A stretch of 64,000 nucleotides of DNA from Isoperla grammatica (Eukaryota; Arthropoda; Insecta; Plecoptera; Perlodidae). Location: positions 39,735,461 to 39,799,460 of the forward strand of contig OX246743.1 in assembly GCA_945910005.1 (NCBI GenBank), in the 5' to 3' direction. A program made the translations under genes and the position numbers. The stretch's first letter is position 1, and each line of letters begins with the position of its first letter. Shown in pieces: positions 11,489 to 23,932 of this stretch. The notes under the pieces were generated by a model. It saw only the letters and a program-made list of their open reading frames with translations, did not search any database and had not been told where the DNA came from.

Positions 11489-13432
11489 TTAAAGTCGTCT
11501 ACGCAATAGCAATTAAAATATTAGAGCATTGATTGGCAATAATAAAGATTTTTGCAAACTTTGCTCTAAAATCAATCTTATTAAGCGCTTTGTCTTGGCC
11601 GTTGCTAATTTCATGGCACCAATACGTTCTTATTGTTGTTGAAAGCGTTGAGTTGAACCGCCGGTCGTATGCGGTCGAGACTAAACAGCAAACATACCAC
11701 AGCACGTCTAAACCCTACCATAGTTCAGCAAAGATCGGAGAGCAAACTTGCATTACTTCCAACCAAGCTAACTAAACAGACATTAGATGAAAGAGCCAGG
11801 TCAACTTCTAGCATTCATTGCATAGCCTTGCATAATCTCTGGCTACCACACAAGTCAAACATTACTCCAAACTTAGTTGTGTGTGTTTTAACTTCCATCA
11901 AGACAAATTCTCAAATAATTGTACAATAACTTTGTGCAGGCAATGCAATCGACTCCAATGTTTGGATAACATATTAGAATCTCCCCCTTGTTTGTATAAA
12001 ACTATTTTTATAGTGGTTTGAGTTAAGCTCTTCGTAAATGAAGATTGTAATATTGATACGTGCACCTCTGTACATAAAGCCTAAGTCAATGCAAGTGGGA
12101 CTCCATTTTGTTACTTATAAAGCTCTATCTTACCAGCGAGAGGGAACTATTTAAAAATAAGTTTTACATTTTTCTTATGACGCAACGAACGAGTGTGGTG
12201 TATATTTGCAGGTGCAATATGCGATGCAACGCAATTAAAATATACAATATATATTGGCAAGGGTGTAAAGCATAAATATCACATTGGTAAGCATACACAC
12301 AGAACATTGTATTGGCGAAAATGTAACTAGTATATCATACAAAAAACGATTGGTTTCTCTTTCTATGATAACCATAACCATATTCAACCATAGAAAAGAT
12401 TACTTATTAGTGCGATATGAGAATTTAATTAGATCATAATCAAAATGTGTTTCAGTTAAAATACAATAGCCTATCGGTTTGAACTTGCATGAGACTTTTC
12501 GGATGAGCAAACACGTGTAAATTTGTAACTAAAAACTTTGTAACAAAATGTTTAACTAAAATATACTCCACTGATTTTGTATATAGACAAAATTACACCT
12601 TTAAAATAGGTTAAAAAGATGGCGTCCTCCTTCTGACGCGCTGATGTGGCAACAATGTGATATTTATACCCATCACTCACGACCTAGTTATTTTCAATTT
12701 GTTACCAATTATTGTCAATTTCAATCACATCAAACTATAGTCTGGACCTTCCATGACTGAAGACTGTATGAGACAAAACACGAGACAAAACACGACGTAA
12801 CGTAAAACGAACACGACTGTCAGTTGTCGCAAAGAATATTATGCTAATTAGTAATGATTGATCGTTTGCAATGGACTTTGACTCATTGAGTATTGCCTTA
12901 CCCTACCTCGTATCTCGTGCGTGAGCGTCTGTCTGATATCAATGATATCTACACATCTGGCACCGTTATAAATATGAAGTGCATCGATGTTCCCACGATA
13001 ACCTCAATGCGTTCGTTTATTTAGCTTAGGAAATAGGAATTATATTTATAACTCTTATCTGGTGTGCATACATACTGGAGGATGTCCGATTTATAATTAT
13101 AATTGGTATTTATTTTGGAATGGGATATTCCCAGACTTATAACTGAGCAATTCCACACTTCGAAATGCTCCTATAATGTATATACCTCCTTCCAACGCAT
13201 TACTAGCCCCAACTTTACTTTATTGTAATTAATACCAGTGTAGGGCACAATGCCCTCTTTAGCCTGATGAGTGATGATTTATGAATGATAATAAGAAAGG
13301 GAGGAGGGGAAGCCTGGTACCGGCACGTAGCCTTCTCCTGTCGAAAAGTACCAAGGGGACCATATCGGCTTTACGTCCCATCCGAAGGGACGGTGTAACT
13401 TTGACCAGTCATGTAGGTCTAACGTAACTCAG
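11489..13432. other. Non-coding stretch with homeodomain-rich patch
   Basis: No exon was supported; overlapping plus frames at 11533-11929 have no recognisable content. Around 12845-12870 the sequence carries TAATTA and TGATTGAT motifs close together, the kind bound by homeodomain and Pbx-type factors. At 13340-13400 there is a small GC-rich hairpin region (CGTCCC..GGGACG). Confidence 0.4.
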
Positions 13433-13682
13433 ACCTCAGATACTATAATCTAATTCCCCTCCACGCACACTGCTTCAACGAAACCTAACCGATTCCTGGC
13501 GTTATTTCACACATTCGCATAGCTAGTCTTCCGCTTAGTAGAGTGAACAAGTATCATTAGTCACGCCCGTTGTGTTATAGATTTCCAAGTATCCAACCCT
13601 AGGGCGTAAATGATTCCTAATGCAGCTGTTTCAAGTAGATTGTTGGAACTAGAAAAGTAAAACATTATGTTGGCATTATTGG
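13433..13682 (+). repeat. Dispersed repeat family C, copy 2
   Basis: A nearly full-length copy with blocks in order: CCTCAGAT, CACGCACACTGCTTCAACGA, GATTCCTGGCGTTATTTCAC, CTTCCGCTTAGTAGAGTG, CACGCCCGTTGTG, CAGCTGTTT and a GGAACTAGAAAAG tail. It gives an uninterrupted view of the site that is split by a transposon in the copy at 41.1-42.2 kb. Confidence 0.78.
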
Positions 13683-15403
13683 ACTCGGCTATTCGTAAGC
13701 ATGAGACTTGTTACCTTAGGGAAACATGTTAGAGTAAACAAATGTGTTGTTCATAGTTCTCTTTTAATCTCTCCAGGGCTTAGAATTAACAAATGATAAT
13801 ACAACCAACTGAAATCCAGCTAAAATATTACATGAAATAAGACATGCATACTAATTATGTTTTCTCCCTTGAGGGAAGAGAGTGAGAGATGGAAAACAAC
13901 ACGTGCTGTATTCTTATACAGCATTCTAAAACACGGCTTGTTCCTTACTTCAAGACTGACTAGTAAATCTTCGTTAAAACGAAACGAATGGTTGGTTTTA
14001 TTTTTGTTGGCGCTTAATCTGATACTGTGTTGTAATTATATCACGTGTCAGTTCGGATTAGACTTCGGATTCGTTCTTCATAATAATATTGCGGTTCGCG
14101 TTGTCTTCACACCCGGCTAACTAGTTAGATTGAATCGTAATGCAGTAAGTAGTTCTCGTGCTCTCACTTTATTTGCAAAACTCAAACCACAATCGCGTGC
14201 ACTGATACCTACTATTATACTAATGTAGTTTAGTTTCTTATGTAGTAGTAATGTATATATCGTGTGTGGCAACCTTAGAATGTTCTCTTAACTCTAAAGG
14301 TACCAACAACAATTCGCTAAAATATTACGAATGTAATACAGATCTCTACGTTTTTTGCTCATTTTTTCGTAGATTTATTTCAATTAATATTGCTTTTAGT
14401 TGGCTACTCTCCCCTCAGTATGTTTACTGAACATTAGGGGTGGCAATACGCCCCAGCTCTTGGAGGAGTTTGTGGTACCAAGGGAAAACGATGGTTGAAC
14501 TGGACACTTTCGATTCCTCTTCTAACTTGAACTATACTTGTTGTAAGGTCCTTTTTTGTGATATAAAATTATAAATCCATGAATTAGTTAGAAAAATATC
14601 TCCTTTCCTTCCTCTTTCCTGTCAGTCATTTCATTTCTGCATCTCCATTACAACATTCCGAAGAGTTTTTTTAAAACCCCTTTCCTCATGATAAACATGA
14701 TTTTTGTGTTATTAAAAAGCCTCATTCATTATGCTTTGAACTAGTTCTTATGTAAAATGTTAAAAGCTAACAACTGAGATAATTTTATACACGTGTATGT
14801 AATTTTGTATTGTTTATAATATTGTTCATCTAGGGGAAAAAAAACAGTACAAGTAATATTCTGGATTTGCAGTTGAATATTCCAATCTAGATCAGGATCT
14901 ACCATTTTTCCTTCCCCCACTTTTTTTTTCAAATACATTCCATAGTATTTCTTCTTGCTTCAAATTGTGTCCAACTAAACGCTACGCCCGTTTCATTAAA
15001 CCTTTCTATACCAAAGCAAAGTGAACGCTATTGACTCACAGATAGATAATAATAAACTGTGATTAGTTATCAGGAATTCGTTATTCGGCGACATGCTTTG
15101 AATTGTTCGCATAATACGTTCGAGTATTGGAAATTTGCCAAGGTATAATTCGATTCCGGCCTAACTAAATTGATTTCTCTTGTAGACAGAGACGAATTGT
15201 CCCCCCCCCCCCCCCCCCCCGCCTGCCTACCATACTCTCCTACATACATCAATCTCTGATCGTGATAAATGAAATTGGAATCCATCAACTATTGGAGGCC
15301 GTTAATTGATGCGAAGATAGAAGCGAAGCGAACAAGTTTTATAGATAGATGAGTTTGAGTCACGGATCATCAGATTTCAGCGAGATTGAGTTCTATAGTG
15401 GTG
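13683..15403. other. Non-coding stretch with C20 tract
   Basis: No supported exon. A run of 20 C lies at 15201-15220. Frames at 13857-14120 (plus) and 14741-14938 (minus) show no recognisable content. AT-rich elsewhere. Confidence 0.45.
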
Positions 15404-15531
15404 CCATAGTAACCCTGTGAATGCTGACGTCATAGATGAGTTAGTCGGAGCCAATCAGCGGGTGGCTTTTTCAAATACTGACATTTGGTTGGTCAGTGCC
15501 TCACTCACCTACGCCGGAGCATTCACTATGG
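15404..15531. mobile_element. MITE family B, copy 2
   Basis: It begins CCATAGTAACCCTGTGAATG and ends near GCATTCACTATGG, inverted ends that match copy 1 at 9458-9594. It shares GGAGCCAATCAGCGGGT and TTCAAATACTGACATTTGG with copy 1. The right arm is shortened relative to the left. Confidence 0.78.
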
Positions 15532-16642
15532 GAGTTTTCCGTTTAAAATTAATAATAGGTAACAAAGAGATGCTAGTTTTATGGGGGTATTCTATTCTTA
15601 CATTTCTGTATATTCATTCAGTCGATTGTTATTTTTGTTAAATTTGAAACAAATTTGATCCAAAATAACAAATCGACTCATATCAGCATTTTAAACTTGT
15701 TCCATACAGTGTATTTAGTTGTGAAGAATTTTCTCCGTTTTTTTATTATTGCAACCATCGTTTTAGCGAGAGTGGCCTATGTATGTAATTGTTATTTAAA
15801 CGACATTGCGTAAACTGTTAAATGGCAGGACTATCCGCATTGTCTCAATTGTTTCTCCGAAAAGTTAGGAAATATACCGCATGCATGTGCCATGCATGTT
15901 GATTAATAATAATGTGTTGATTAATAATAATGAGACTTTATTAAGGGAGTAAATTATTTTAGGAACTGTTCTTTGTCTTCCGGGAAGTTGGTCTGCTGCT
16001 CAATGGGATGAATGGAAGATCTTTTCTGCGAAGCGATGACTCCCTAGCATGAGAGTATAATACACGCAGACGGAAGCATTCATTCAATACTATTTACTAC
16101 TTCCTTCGGTAGAAAAGGGGTAAATGTCAACAAATCTCTGAACATTGGGGGGGGGGGGAGACTGGAGCTGCAGCCTTGGGCGCCAGGAGGGAGGGGGGCA
16201 AAGGGGGAACCCTCCCCACACCCCCCGATTGCGAACTAGTCACCAAAATGTTTCTCTTGTACATGTTGTGTGTGTGTACTTATTTGTGCTAGAGTGTTAA
16301 TGTACGAATTGGTTATTGAAACTTTCTTTATACCCTCTGGTAAAAATTCTGTGGGCGCCCTTGGAGGCAGCAACTTGATCTGTGCTCAAAAATGAAAACA
16401 TCACACCGACTTTTTACCCATATAGATGACTACAATCATGAAATAGATCTATAACGTTTGAACCAACTGAAAAAGTATTCTTTGTGTGTGTTGTGCTTGT
16501 CCATCCATCTATTTATCTTATCTGTCACTTCTCTCTCATCTATATCCATAGGTCTTGTCATGCCAATGAACGTAACATCAGTATCAATTCGTGTATCTAT
16601 TGGCAACAATACTTTGTCTCACAGCTGCATTAGTATTGTGTA
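15532..16642. other. Non-coding stretch with G-rich patch
   Basis: No exon was supported. A 12-base G run lies at about 16147-16158, followed by a GC-rich patch to about 16230 with a CCCTCCCCACACCCCCC block. The direct repeat GTTGATTAATAATAATG occurs twice near 15898-15930. Confidence 0.45.
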
Positions 16643-17120
16643 AAGGCGCTTGCCCGACCTTGCGTGGAGAAAACGCATGTTTTTGCAGCACGCTGCGTTT
16701 ATGCGTGAGATTTCTAAAATGTATTCCCGACATTGCGTTTGTGTGCAGTGGGCGTGACGAGACTATTATCGTACCTAACACAAATATTTTCATTAGTGGA
16801 ACTCAAAACAGACGGCCGTGGTATATGGCTATTTACTTATTTTACATTTCCTATGTTTCTGTACGTCGTGGGGTAGTTACATACACTTTAAAGTTAACAA
16901 ATCCAGAACTAGAGCCCATAACCTCAAAACTACTGCTTCTCCATCTTGCCTGCCGTTTTGTGGTTGTGCGCATGCGCACGCACTTCCCGCACTTCCGGTT
17001 CACTGCAAAAGTTGAGGTTTGGTCAACTTTTGCAGCACGCACCCAAGTCTCTCCTGATTGGTCGATCTGAGCCCGTCCATGGCGTCCACGCAAACAAACG
17101 CAAGGTCGGGCAGCCGGCTT
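16643..17120. mobile_element. 478-bp element with TA target site
   Basis: The left end AAGGCGCTTGCCCGACCTTG and right end (minus strand AAGCCGGCTGCCCGACCTTG) are inverted, followed by CGT. TA dinucleotides at 16641-16642 and 17121-17122 fit a TA target-site duplication, as in Tc1/mariner. The block TTTTGCAGCACGC occurs inside both halves. Inside lies a perfect hairpin with 13-bp arms, CTGCAAAAGTTGA at 17003-17015 and its complement at 17023-17035, plus the palindrome TGCGCATGCGCA at 16967-16978 and an ETS-type ACTTCCGG near 16991. Frames over this segment (up to 159 residues) are not genes. Superfamily assignment is tentative. Confidence 0.8.
16967..16978. promoter_or_regulatory. NRF1-type palindrome inside transposon
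   Basis: TGCGCATGCGCA matches the established NRF-1 recognition palindrome exactly. An ETS-like ACTTCCGG follows about 12 bp downstream. Both lie within the inverted-repeat element 16643-17120, so the transposon could carry a promoter-like motif pair. Function is not shown. Confidence 0.4.
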
Positions 17121-19241
17121 TATACGTTAGCCATATTTGTTAATGCCAACACCATTACACACACACATCACGTACGAGAGATTTATTAAATTGCATTTTG
17201 GTCATTTTTGCCGACAAAACATCATAAATATAATATAATTTAATATTCTTATCAGTTTTTTTTTTTTACACTGTCCTAACCAAAAATTGGCTTTTAATAA
17301 TATTTAATATATAACATGTGCCAGCACTATATATCATGTAAACTGATTTGTAATGTATAGAATCGATAAAAAATGTGCTGTAAGTTCGTAAGATAATAAA
17401 GTTTTAGTGTACCTACTATTTGTTTACAAATTACAAAGTTAAAAAAAATCATTTTTGAGAATATCTGTAGATCTTTATAGTTTCTAGCCCCGAGTAATTT
17501 ATACCCAAGTGTATTGTCATGTTTTTCAAGCAGTTTTCGTTGCTACATACTAAATCTCCCTACGTGTTTTAAGTGTTACCGAAGCCTCTTTGTCCAGAGT
17601 TCAGCATTACCAACCAGAGCGCCAACCGTCGGGCAAAGACACCGTCGCGATGCTGGCGACGCATTTTTAATGATCTTTCACGGCGAACAAGCTAATTAAT
17701 TAATTTAATTGGATAATTAATCATCTAACGTATAGCGCCTTAAAATGCGCGTCGCCATGGAGAATAATAACCAGCGGCGTGACTATCATCGTCAGCACTT
17801 TTCCTCGGAAGATTTTCCAGAGAGGAAACTTTTAAATGTGTCTGCGAAATTGAAACCTCCCCTATAATTATGTTTACTCATTCAATAAATAATTACTCAA
17901 GAAGAAGAAGACGAAGAAGAAAAGGAAGCGGATTGCAATTTCGTTCACTCACTCGTTGAATTCAAAGAGATCAAGATTAAGTAAGTCTGACGATGCCGAA
18001 TCACAAAGACGATACCCGAAACGCGAGACCGGAGGAGCTTTTTCTCACTACTTAATTTATTTCCCCCCCTCCCAACCCTCCCTCACAGTTTCTCATCTCG
18101 TCGTCGAAAAGAAGAAGAAGATTTGCGGCGAGTGAGCCAGCGGAGTCGGCTTGTATGATATCACAGACCGACGCGACAAGAGGTAACCACAGCACAATGG
18201 AGGGGCAATCGGGCAAGTGTGAAACTGCGCCCTGTGGGTGATATCACGAGGAGGGGGGGGGGGGGGGGGTGAGGGGGAGGGGCGACGTCGGAGAGAAGCG
18301 CAACGCAAACAGAGCGGAAAATGTACGTGCTTTATAATGAGCCATTCGGGCGGCGGAAGAGGGGCAGGAGGGGGAGAGGAGGGGGAGGAAATGAGAATTG
18401 TGACCGAGGGGGTGGAGGGGTGTTAGTTGCGTTATGCGAGAGTGTTGGAATCGGCATTATGTTTCGCGCGAATTCACGAAAAACTCGACTCCCCCCCCTC
18501 CACCCCGCGCTCCGACCGCAAACACCCCACCCCACTCCATTACCACAACCAATGCATTGTTTAAAATGTCATTTCGTGTTGAAGTTTTGCGCATTGTTTC
18601 ATCGGAGGTGTTTGGTTGGATGAAATCAAGATCCTTTCAGACACAAAACACTCATTTATTTTGCACGAGCCAACGAATATGCTACGTTAATCTCATCTCT
18701 ATACACCTGGCCAACACCCTTGTTTATGCTCCACTTGTTCGGTTGTGTTGTGCCACCTGCAACGATCAATGCAATAACGTACGATATGTGAGTTCTGTGC
18801 CTTTTGAAGGTGGTTTCTGATTCATAATCCGAACGTTAGCAAAAGTAATTAAAAACACTGACTATAAATTTACCAACACAGTGGGTTCATGCCAAAGTTG
18901 GTAGTGGTTGGTACTGCCTTATGACGTCACTCTCAGCTATGAAGAAAGCACACACGAGATTTCATACCCAAAGATTATTCTTAGCTTGTTGATAAGTGTA
19001 CGCGAGAGAGAGAGAGAGAGAACCCGCATTCATTTCGGTTACATACATTCTTTGATTTTCATGTGGTGGTGGTGGTACATTTCTCCACAATCAGGTGTGA
19101 ATACAGTAAATGACTAGATTATAGTTACATCCATGTCTTAAAACATGTCTTACACCCCAAAGTGTGTTGATTAGTAACCTTAACGACCGTTTTGAGTAGA
19201 TGCCGAGAAATAGCAGTTGTGTTGGTACGTCTTGTCGCCTG
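17121..19241. other. Non-coding stretch, GA/G-rich in middle
   Basis: Contains a T run near 17261, AAG-type purine repeats near 17898-17930 and a homeodomain-like AT patch near 17690-17730. A strongly G-rich zone at about 18245-18420 includes 17 G in a row at 18253-18269, and a C-rich zone lies near 18490. A GA microsatellite lies at about 19002-19021. Frames here (60-128 residues) come from composition-biased sequence and are not supported as genes. Confidence 0.45.
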
Positions 19242-19583
19242 TGACATCAGCATGGGAGAAGACATAGACGAGCCCCTATACCACAACATCTCCTAGGTCA
19301 GGCTCAACAGAGAAACTGACTTGCCGACTCTGGTTATACTTTAGTCAAATATAACGCATGAGTGCGTGCGTGCATGCATGGATACGTGTGTGTGTGTGTG
19401 TGTTAGCTGGTTAGTGGCGGGGATCCCTCAGCTCTGACGTCAGCATGGGAGAAGACATAGTCGAGCCCCTATACCACATCATCTCCTAGGTCAGGCTCAA
19501 TAGAGAAACTGACTTGCCGAGTCTGGTTATACTTAAGTCAAATTTAACGCATGAGTGCGTACGTGGATGCGTGTGTGCGTGCA

Positions 19584-19628
<45 letters not shown>

Positions 19629-19641
19629 GTTAGTGGCGGGA
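19242..19641 (+). repeat. 193-bp tandem duplication with GT microsatellites
   Basis: Unit 1 (about 19242-19434) and unit 2 (about 19435-19641) share GCATGGGAGAAGACATAG, GAGCCCCTATACCACA, CATCTCCTAGGTCAGGCTCA, GAGAAACTGACTTGCCGA and the end GTTAGTGGCGGG. The offset is 193 bp. Each unit has its own GT tract, short in unit 1 (about 19389-19402) and about 37 bp in unit 2 (19586-19622). The same tract expanded differently after duplication. Confidence 0.93.
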
Positions 19642-20039
19642 AAGACGAATGATTTCCTCCGACTAAAGATGATCGAGTGCTTCTGACTGGGAGGTATGTC
19701 TGTCTTGATACTATTATAACGAGCTACCAAGATCCCGTGCTAGGCACGACAGTTCTTTTGACTTCTTCACCGGTCCGGTCAGAAACTCCTCCATCATAAA
19801 AATATGTTAATTTCATTATTCAAAACAGTTTCACTCTAATTTAATAAACCGTCTTCAAAAGGGAGGGAGTCTAGAAATAGGATTTAATTGTGACTGATAA
19901 TTTATATTTTCTCACTCGGATGACGCGTATTAGCTAACCAAATTAATGAATGTAGAACTGTAATAATTTAATGCTAGAATTTTTGAGTTGTGAGGTGTGA
20001 AGTGGGGTGGGGAAGGGGTCGGGGGGAATGCGTAGATAA
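19642..20039. other. Non-coding stretch
   Basis: No gene, RNA or repeat recognised. A short G-rich patch lies near 20005-20025. Confidence 0.4.
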
Positions 20040-20044
20040 ACAGA

Positions 20045-20125
20045 TATTGTATAGCTGTATAAGCCAACATGGTCTTGTAAACCGTGTTTCCGGTGTTTTG
20101 GGTTCGAGTCCTGTCTTGCGAATAG
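20045..20125 (+). repeat. tRNA-derived SINE-like head
   Basis: An A-box-like TATAAGCCAACATGG at about 20058-20072 is followed about 40 bp later by an exact RNA polymerase III B box, GGTTCGAGTCC, at 20101-20111. The spacing matches tRNA-type internal promoters. No full cloverleaf can be drawn, so a tRNA-derived SINE head or tRNA relic is more likely than a working tRNA gene. Confidence 0.45.
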
Positions 20126-21947
20126 GCTCGTGTGGCAAATGTTATTCATCGTCAAAATCAGTCATCATCACATATCATCTACATTAGCATAGTTGTCAAA
20201 ATATGAGACTTGAAGCCCAAATATAATAATTACATGTATTTTTAGTAAACGAGTTCGTGGATTCAAAATGCAACACTAAGAAACATAAATTACATTTTGT
20301 TTGGTGGTCGCAGCTAAGGAAAATTAAAACAAAAAAATACACGAGAAATTTCAAAACATCATTCGGGGGGGGGGGGGGGGGGGGGATATTAAATTGGTTT
20401 TCCAACATCCGTTGACTTTTGCATCTAATAAATTTAAATGAGCAATTCGAAAAGTTTGCTATGTAAATAGTGACGCAAGGGAATGCAGACCGTTGTGAAG
20501 ATTAGGTTACATCACACTTGTTCGTGAGTTAGATTGCTGTGAGTCGAGGGATCCACGCAACGCAATATTGATGTAGATTGCGGGCCTTGCCGCACGGTAG
20601 CGCTACTAATTGCTCATTAGCTTGACAATTAGGACGGAAATTAGAAACCCTCCCCGAATGATTGGAAGGAGGCGTCGTGGGAAATTGACTTATGGATTGA
20701 ATAATGGATCAACATTCGTTTGGTGACTACGCACAAACTGCGCGGATATGCGTAAGTAATTATATAGGGATTGGTACGCGGTTTTCCGGGCAACGTTCGG
20801 TTGCTGGAAATAACTACAACAGCAGCAATAATCACAATAATAGCACTGTTTGTATTAGAACGCACAAATAAAATAATAATACTAGAGAACGTTAGGTTGC
20901 CTATGAGAGATTGGACAACAGGGATCCACAGAGTTATGGCTACTCCCTCAATCCCAACTTTAGTCTTTTCCTTTGCAGGTTCCACCCTTTAATCCACCTG
21001 ATGTATTGGGTGCATGACTTGCTGTACAATAGTATTACTCAAAGTCCCAAATCTATTGTAAAGTGTGGTTTCATAGATCAAGTCATGTAAAATTGAAAAT
21101 TGCCTTCATAAATGTACAATAGAAAGATGTTACAGCCAAACGGAACAACATAAACCCATTGTTTACAATTGTTACTGCGAGGGAAATGTACACTGAGTAC
21201 TGAACTGTGTTCGTGTGAACATTGTCAAAAATGAAAGAAAGGCTCATTGTATTGTTTGTACAAACCCGTATGTTCGTTTACGACTTTACAGTTCACCGGG
21301 AGACAATACAAACCGAAAACCTGAATCCACACGTACAGTAATTTGGCTTCTCCACCATAATGGATGCACCCATCAGTTAATAAGCTCTCACCCCCGTTTT
21401 ACTGCAGTATAATAATGTTTACGAGCTTCGTTATTGTCGCTCGCGCGAAGTGCAAAGTAAACATCTTGGTGTAGCCACGCGGCCAGGGTTAATGGTGTGT
21501 GAAATGTCACTTCCATGGTCAGAGTCGGGTGCCGACGGTGAGTGCGTGCGTGGTGCGTGCGAAGTGCGGGGCGGGAGAATGTCAGAGCGCTCCCCTGTGG
21601 ATGAGGGGGTTACTTATCAGGAGGAGTAGGGGGGAAATCGTCGTCATCATCATCACATACTCGACTTACCGACATACTCTCGGATACTGGATGGGCTCAT
21701 ATCACGAGTTATAGCCCTTGGGCATTTTCTTTCACCCAAGTTCAGTTCAAGAGTCATACTGGGGGGATCTTACAGAGGCCGCCCAAAATTGTCGAACACG
21801 GGAACAACGTTTTTACACCTGCTTTTCGACCTACACTAACAAACTCAATGATACAACTGTGGCAACTCCGTTTTGACTTTTTTTTGTCCAAATATATAGG
21901 GATAACTGTGATTTCTACTCCCATTTCTGTTACAATTACGTATCTCC
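20126..21947. other. Non-coding stretch with G21 tract
   Basis: A run of 21 G lies at 20365-20385, the longest homopolymer seen. Overlapping frames at 20641-20992, including a 114-residue minus frame, show no recognisable family and no splice context. GTGCGTGCG-type and CATCATCAT-type short repeats lie near 21540-21655. Confidence 0.45.
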
Positions 21948-21948
21948 G

Positions 21949-22042
21949 GAGAACTCCTGGTATGAATGCAACCCCATCCTACGCTGCACTGGAGTGTGCA
22001 ACTTTTGACAGACTGAACTCAGGAGTTCTCGCCCTCAACAAA
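21949..22042. repeat. Short inverted repeat / possible foldback
   Basis: GGAGAACTCCTGG near 21949 is inverted as CTCAGGAGTTCTCG near 22019, about 11 bp of perfect pairing around a GC-richer centre. A plus frame crosses it and stays open up to a donor-like GTATGT at about 22072. This could be a small MITE or an exon remnant. The evidence does not decide. Confidence 0.3.
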
Positions 22043-23932
22043 GTTGGCAGCCAGAGGCATTCCTACGAGTATGTATGTCTTTTGCAACTCTACATTGTTG
22101 GAAACTTGAAACTGGATAAATTCTATAAGAAACACTCGAAATAAATATTGGTTTTCGAAACTTTCGTAATAATGTTTTGTTCTATATCCAAAACGTGTTT
22201 CTTGTGCTTTAGTGAAAAGTATACGCGAATGTACTTCACAACTTTTTTATGTTATCAATCCATGGTATTGGTTTGAAACAGTTCGCTGCGAATTTTTCTT
22301 TCCTCTTTTTTGCTGTTTCTAACGCATATTCTGGATTATGTTGCAAATATTCTAATCTTACTTGGTAACGGGCAATGACTGGTACTGATTGGTATAATTA
22401 ATTTTTATTATCATGTATAATAACATCGACAACCTTAAAATCACCAGAGATCACTTACTTTCTTTCTGATAAATTGAGATACAAGAGAACAAGAAGGGAA
22501 GAATGATGAATGTAATTAAAAAGTAGGACCAAGGCGAGGTGTAGACAACATCGTAAAATCGGGCATATGCTCACTCACCCCCCCCCCCCCCTCCCCCCCT
22601 TCTTCTTCAGAACCACTCCCTCGATTTTGATTAATCCACGTGGGATGAGTGAGCGTTTTAGCCAGCCTCACGGATCAGGAGAGCAGAAAAGCGAAGAAGC
22701 ACCAAGACGACACTCCAGCTGCTGCGAGTAGAGTATAGTGGAGTGGGAACGTGAAGGTGTCAGCTGTCACTCAAGTCCTGCACTCAATTACGCACGAGGG
22801 GGCGGTGGGAGGGGGGGGGGGGGATGAGTCACTTAATGCACACGAAGACGCCGTGATCTCGCATTAGATCACCCTAGACTGTAGACGGGGGGGGGGGGGG
22901 GGGCGGTCTACGTAATTATTGACAAAACGCGCCTGATTGGAGAGTAGGGACGCAGTTATTCGCCAACGAGGCTAATAGAGACGAGAGGAGCGTACGTGTG
23001 TAGTTACCTCTTGCTGTGTGTGAGGGTGTTCATATGTCATGCCGTCTCATTCAAACGCCATAAATAAGGTACATTACAGCTTAGTCGGCTCATCTATATG
23101 AATAATGAGTGAACAATCTTATAATTTATTAAAATATTAAAAACAGCAATACTAGCTAATTAACATAACGGTAATAGTAACCATATAACTGAAGGAAATT
23201 GAACAATGAAGATTTACACAAAGATAAAGAATATACAGAATGGGAAAAGAAAGGAGCGACAAAATGAAGGAATGCGTTTAAAATGGCTTCCCTGTAATAA
23301 AGCGCCTCCAGGCAGGCAGCCATGACAGTCTGGACATTTCACAGAACCCTCTCTCCCAGTTCCAGTCTTCCCTTTGAGTGTTCCCGTTAGTAGGTATTAA
23401 AACATAAATCCTCGCTCGTTATTTGCGCCGTGGCTCTAATCCCAATTTTGCCTCGTTAATTAAAAGATTTTACGTTTTAGAAGAAGTCTACAAAATGTAT
23501 TTTTATTGCTTTCATCTTTTAAGCCTACTATAAATATGTAATTAAAAAACGCGCGTACGCATTATAATAGAACACTGCATGGAGCAGCGGCAGCCTAAAA
23601 TAAAATATATTGTTTAATTTTGGCTAAAACGAATTATGAAACAAACGTAAAATGTATTTTCACTGTCGAAACAAGAATTAGTGAATTTGCAATCAACTGG
23701 TTCACAAGAGTCATCTAGTTCTTTATTTCAGTTCTAAAACAGACAACATGCAGGTCGGCACCATTTATCTATACTTAGCGTTCTGATCGGTTATCATATC
23801 TGGTGAACCATGAAAAGTTCTTAATTTCTTTGACTAGAACCACAATTGTCTTCACTTGGCTTGGCAGTCTTATCAGCATGGTCTGAATGCAATGTACAAA
23901 AATTACAATTATTGAAACATTATATAGGCTTT
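22043..23932. other. Non-coding stretch with C and G tracts
   Basis: C-rich tract at 22578-22591 and G tracts at about 22811-22827 and 22887-22903. The area 22560-23040 is richer in G and C than its surroundings. No exon, RNA gene or transposon end was recognised. Confidence 0.45.

Noticed and set aside
16591..17070. 159-residue plus frame
   Set aside because: Lies mostly within an inverted-repeat element with TA target site; no recognisable protein content.
18093..18623. Pro/Gly/Arg-rich frames on both strands
   Set aside because: Explained by the G-rich and C-rich tracts; no conserved motif or splice context.
20641..20992. 114-residue minus frame with hydrophobic middle
   Set aside because: No family resemblance, no acceptor or donor, non-ATG start; consistent with chance.
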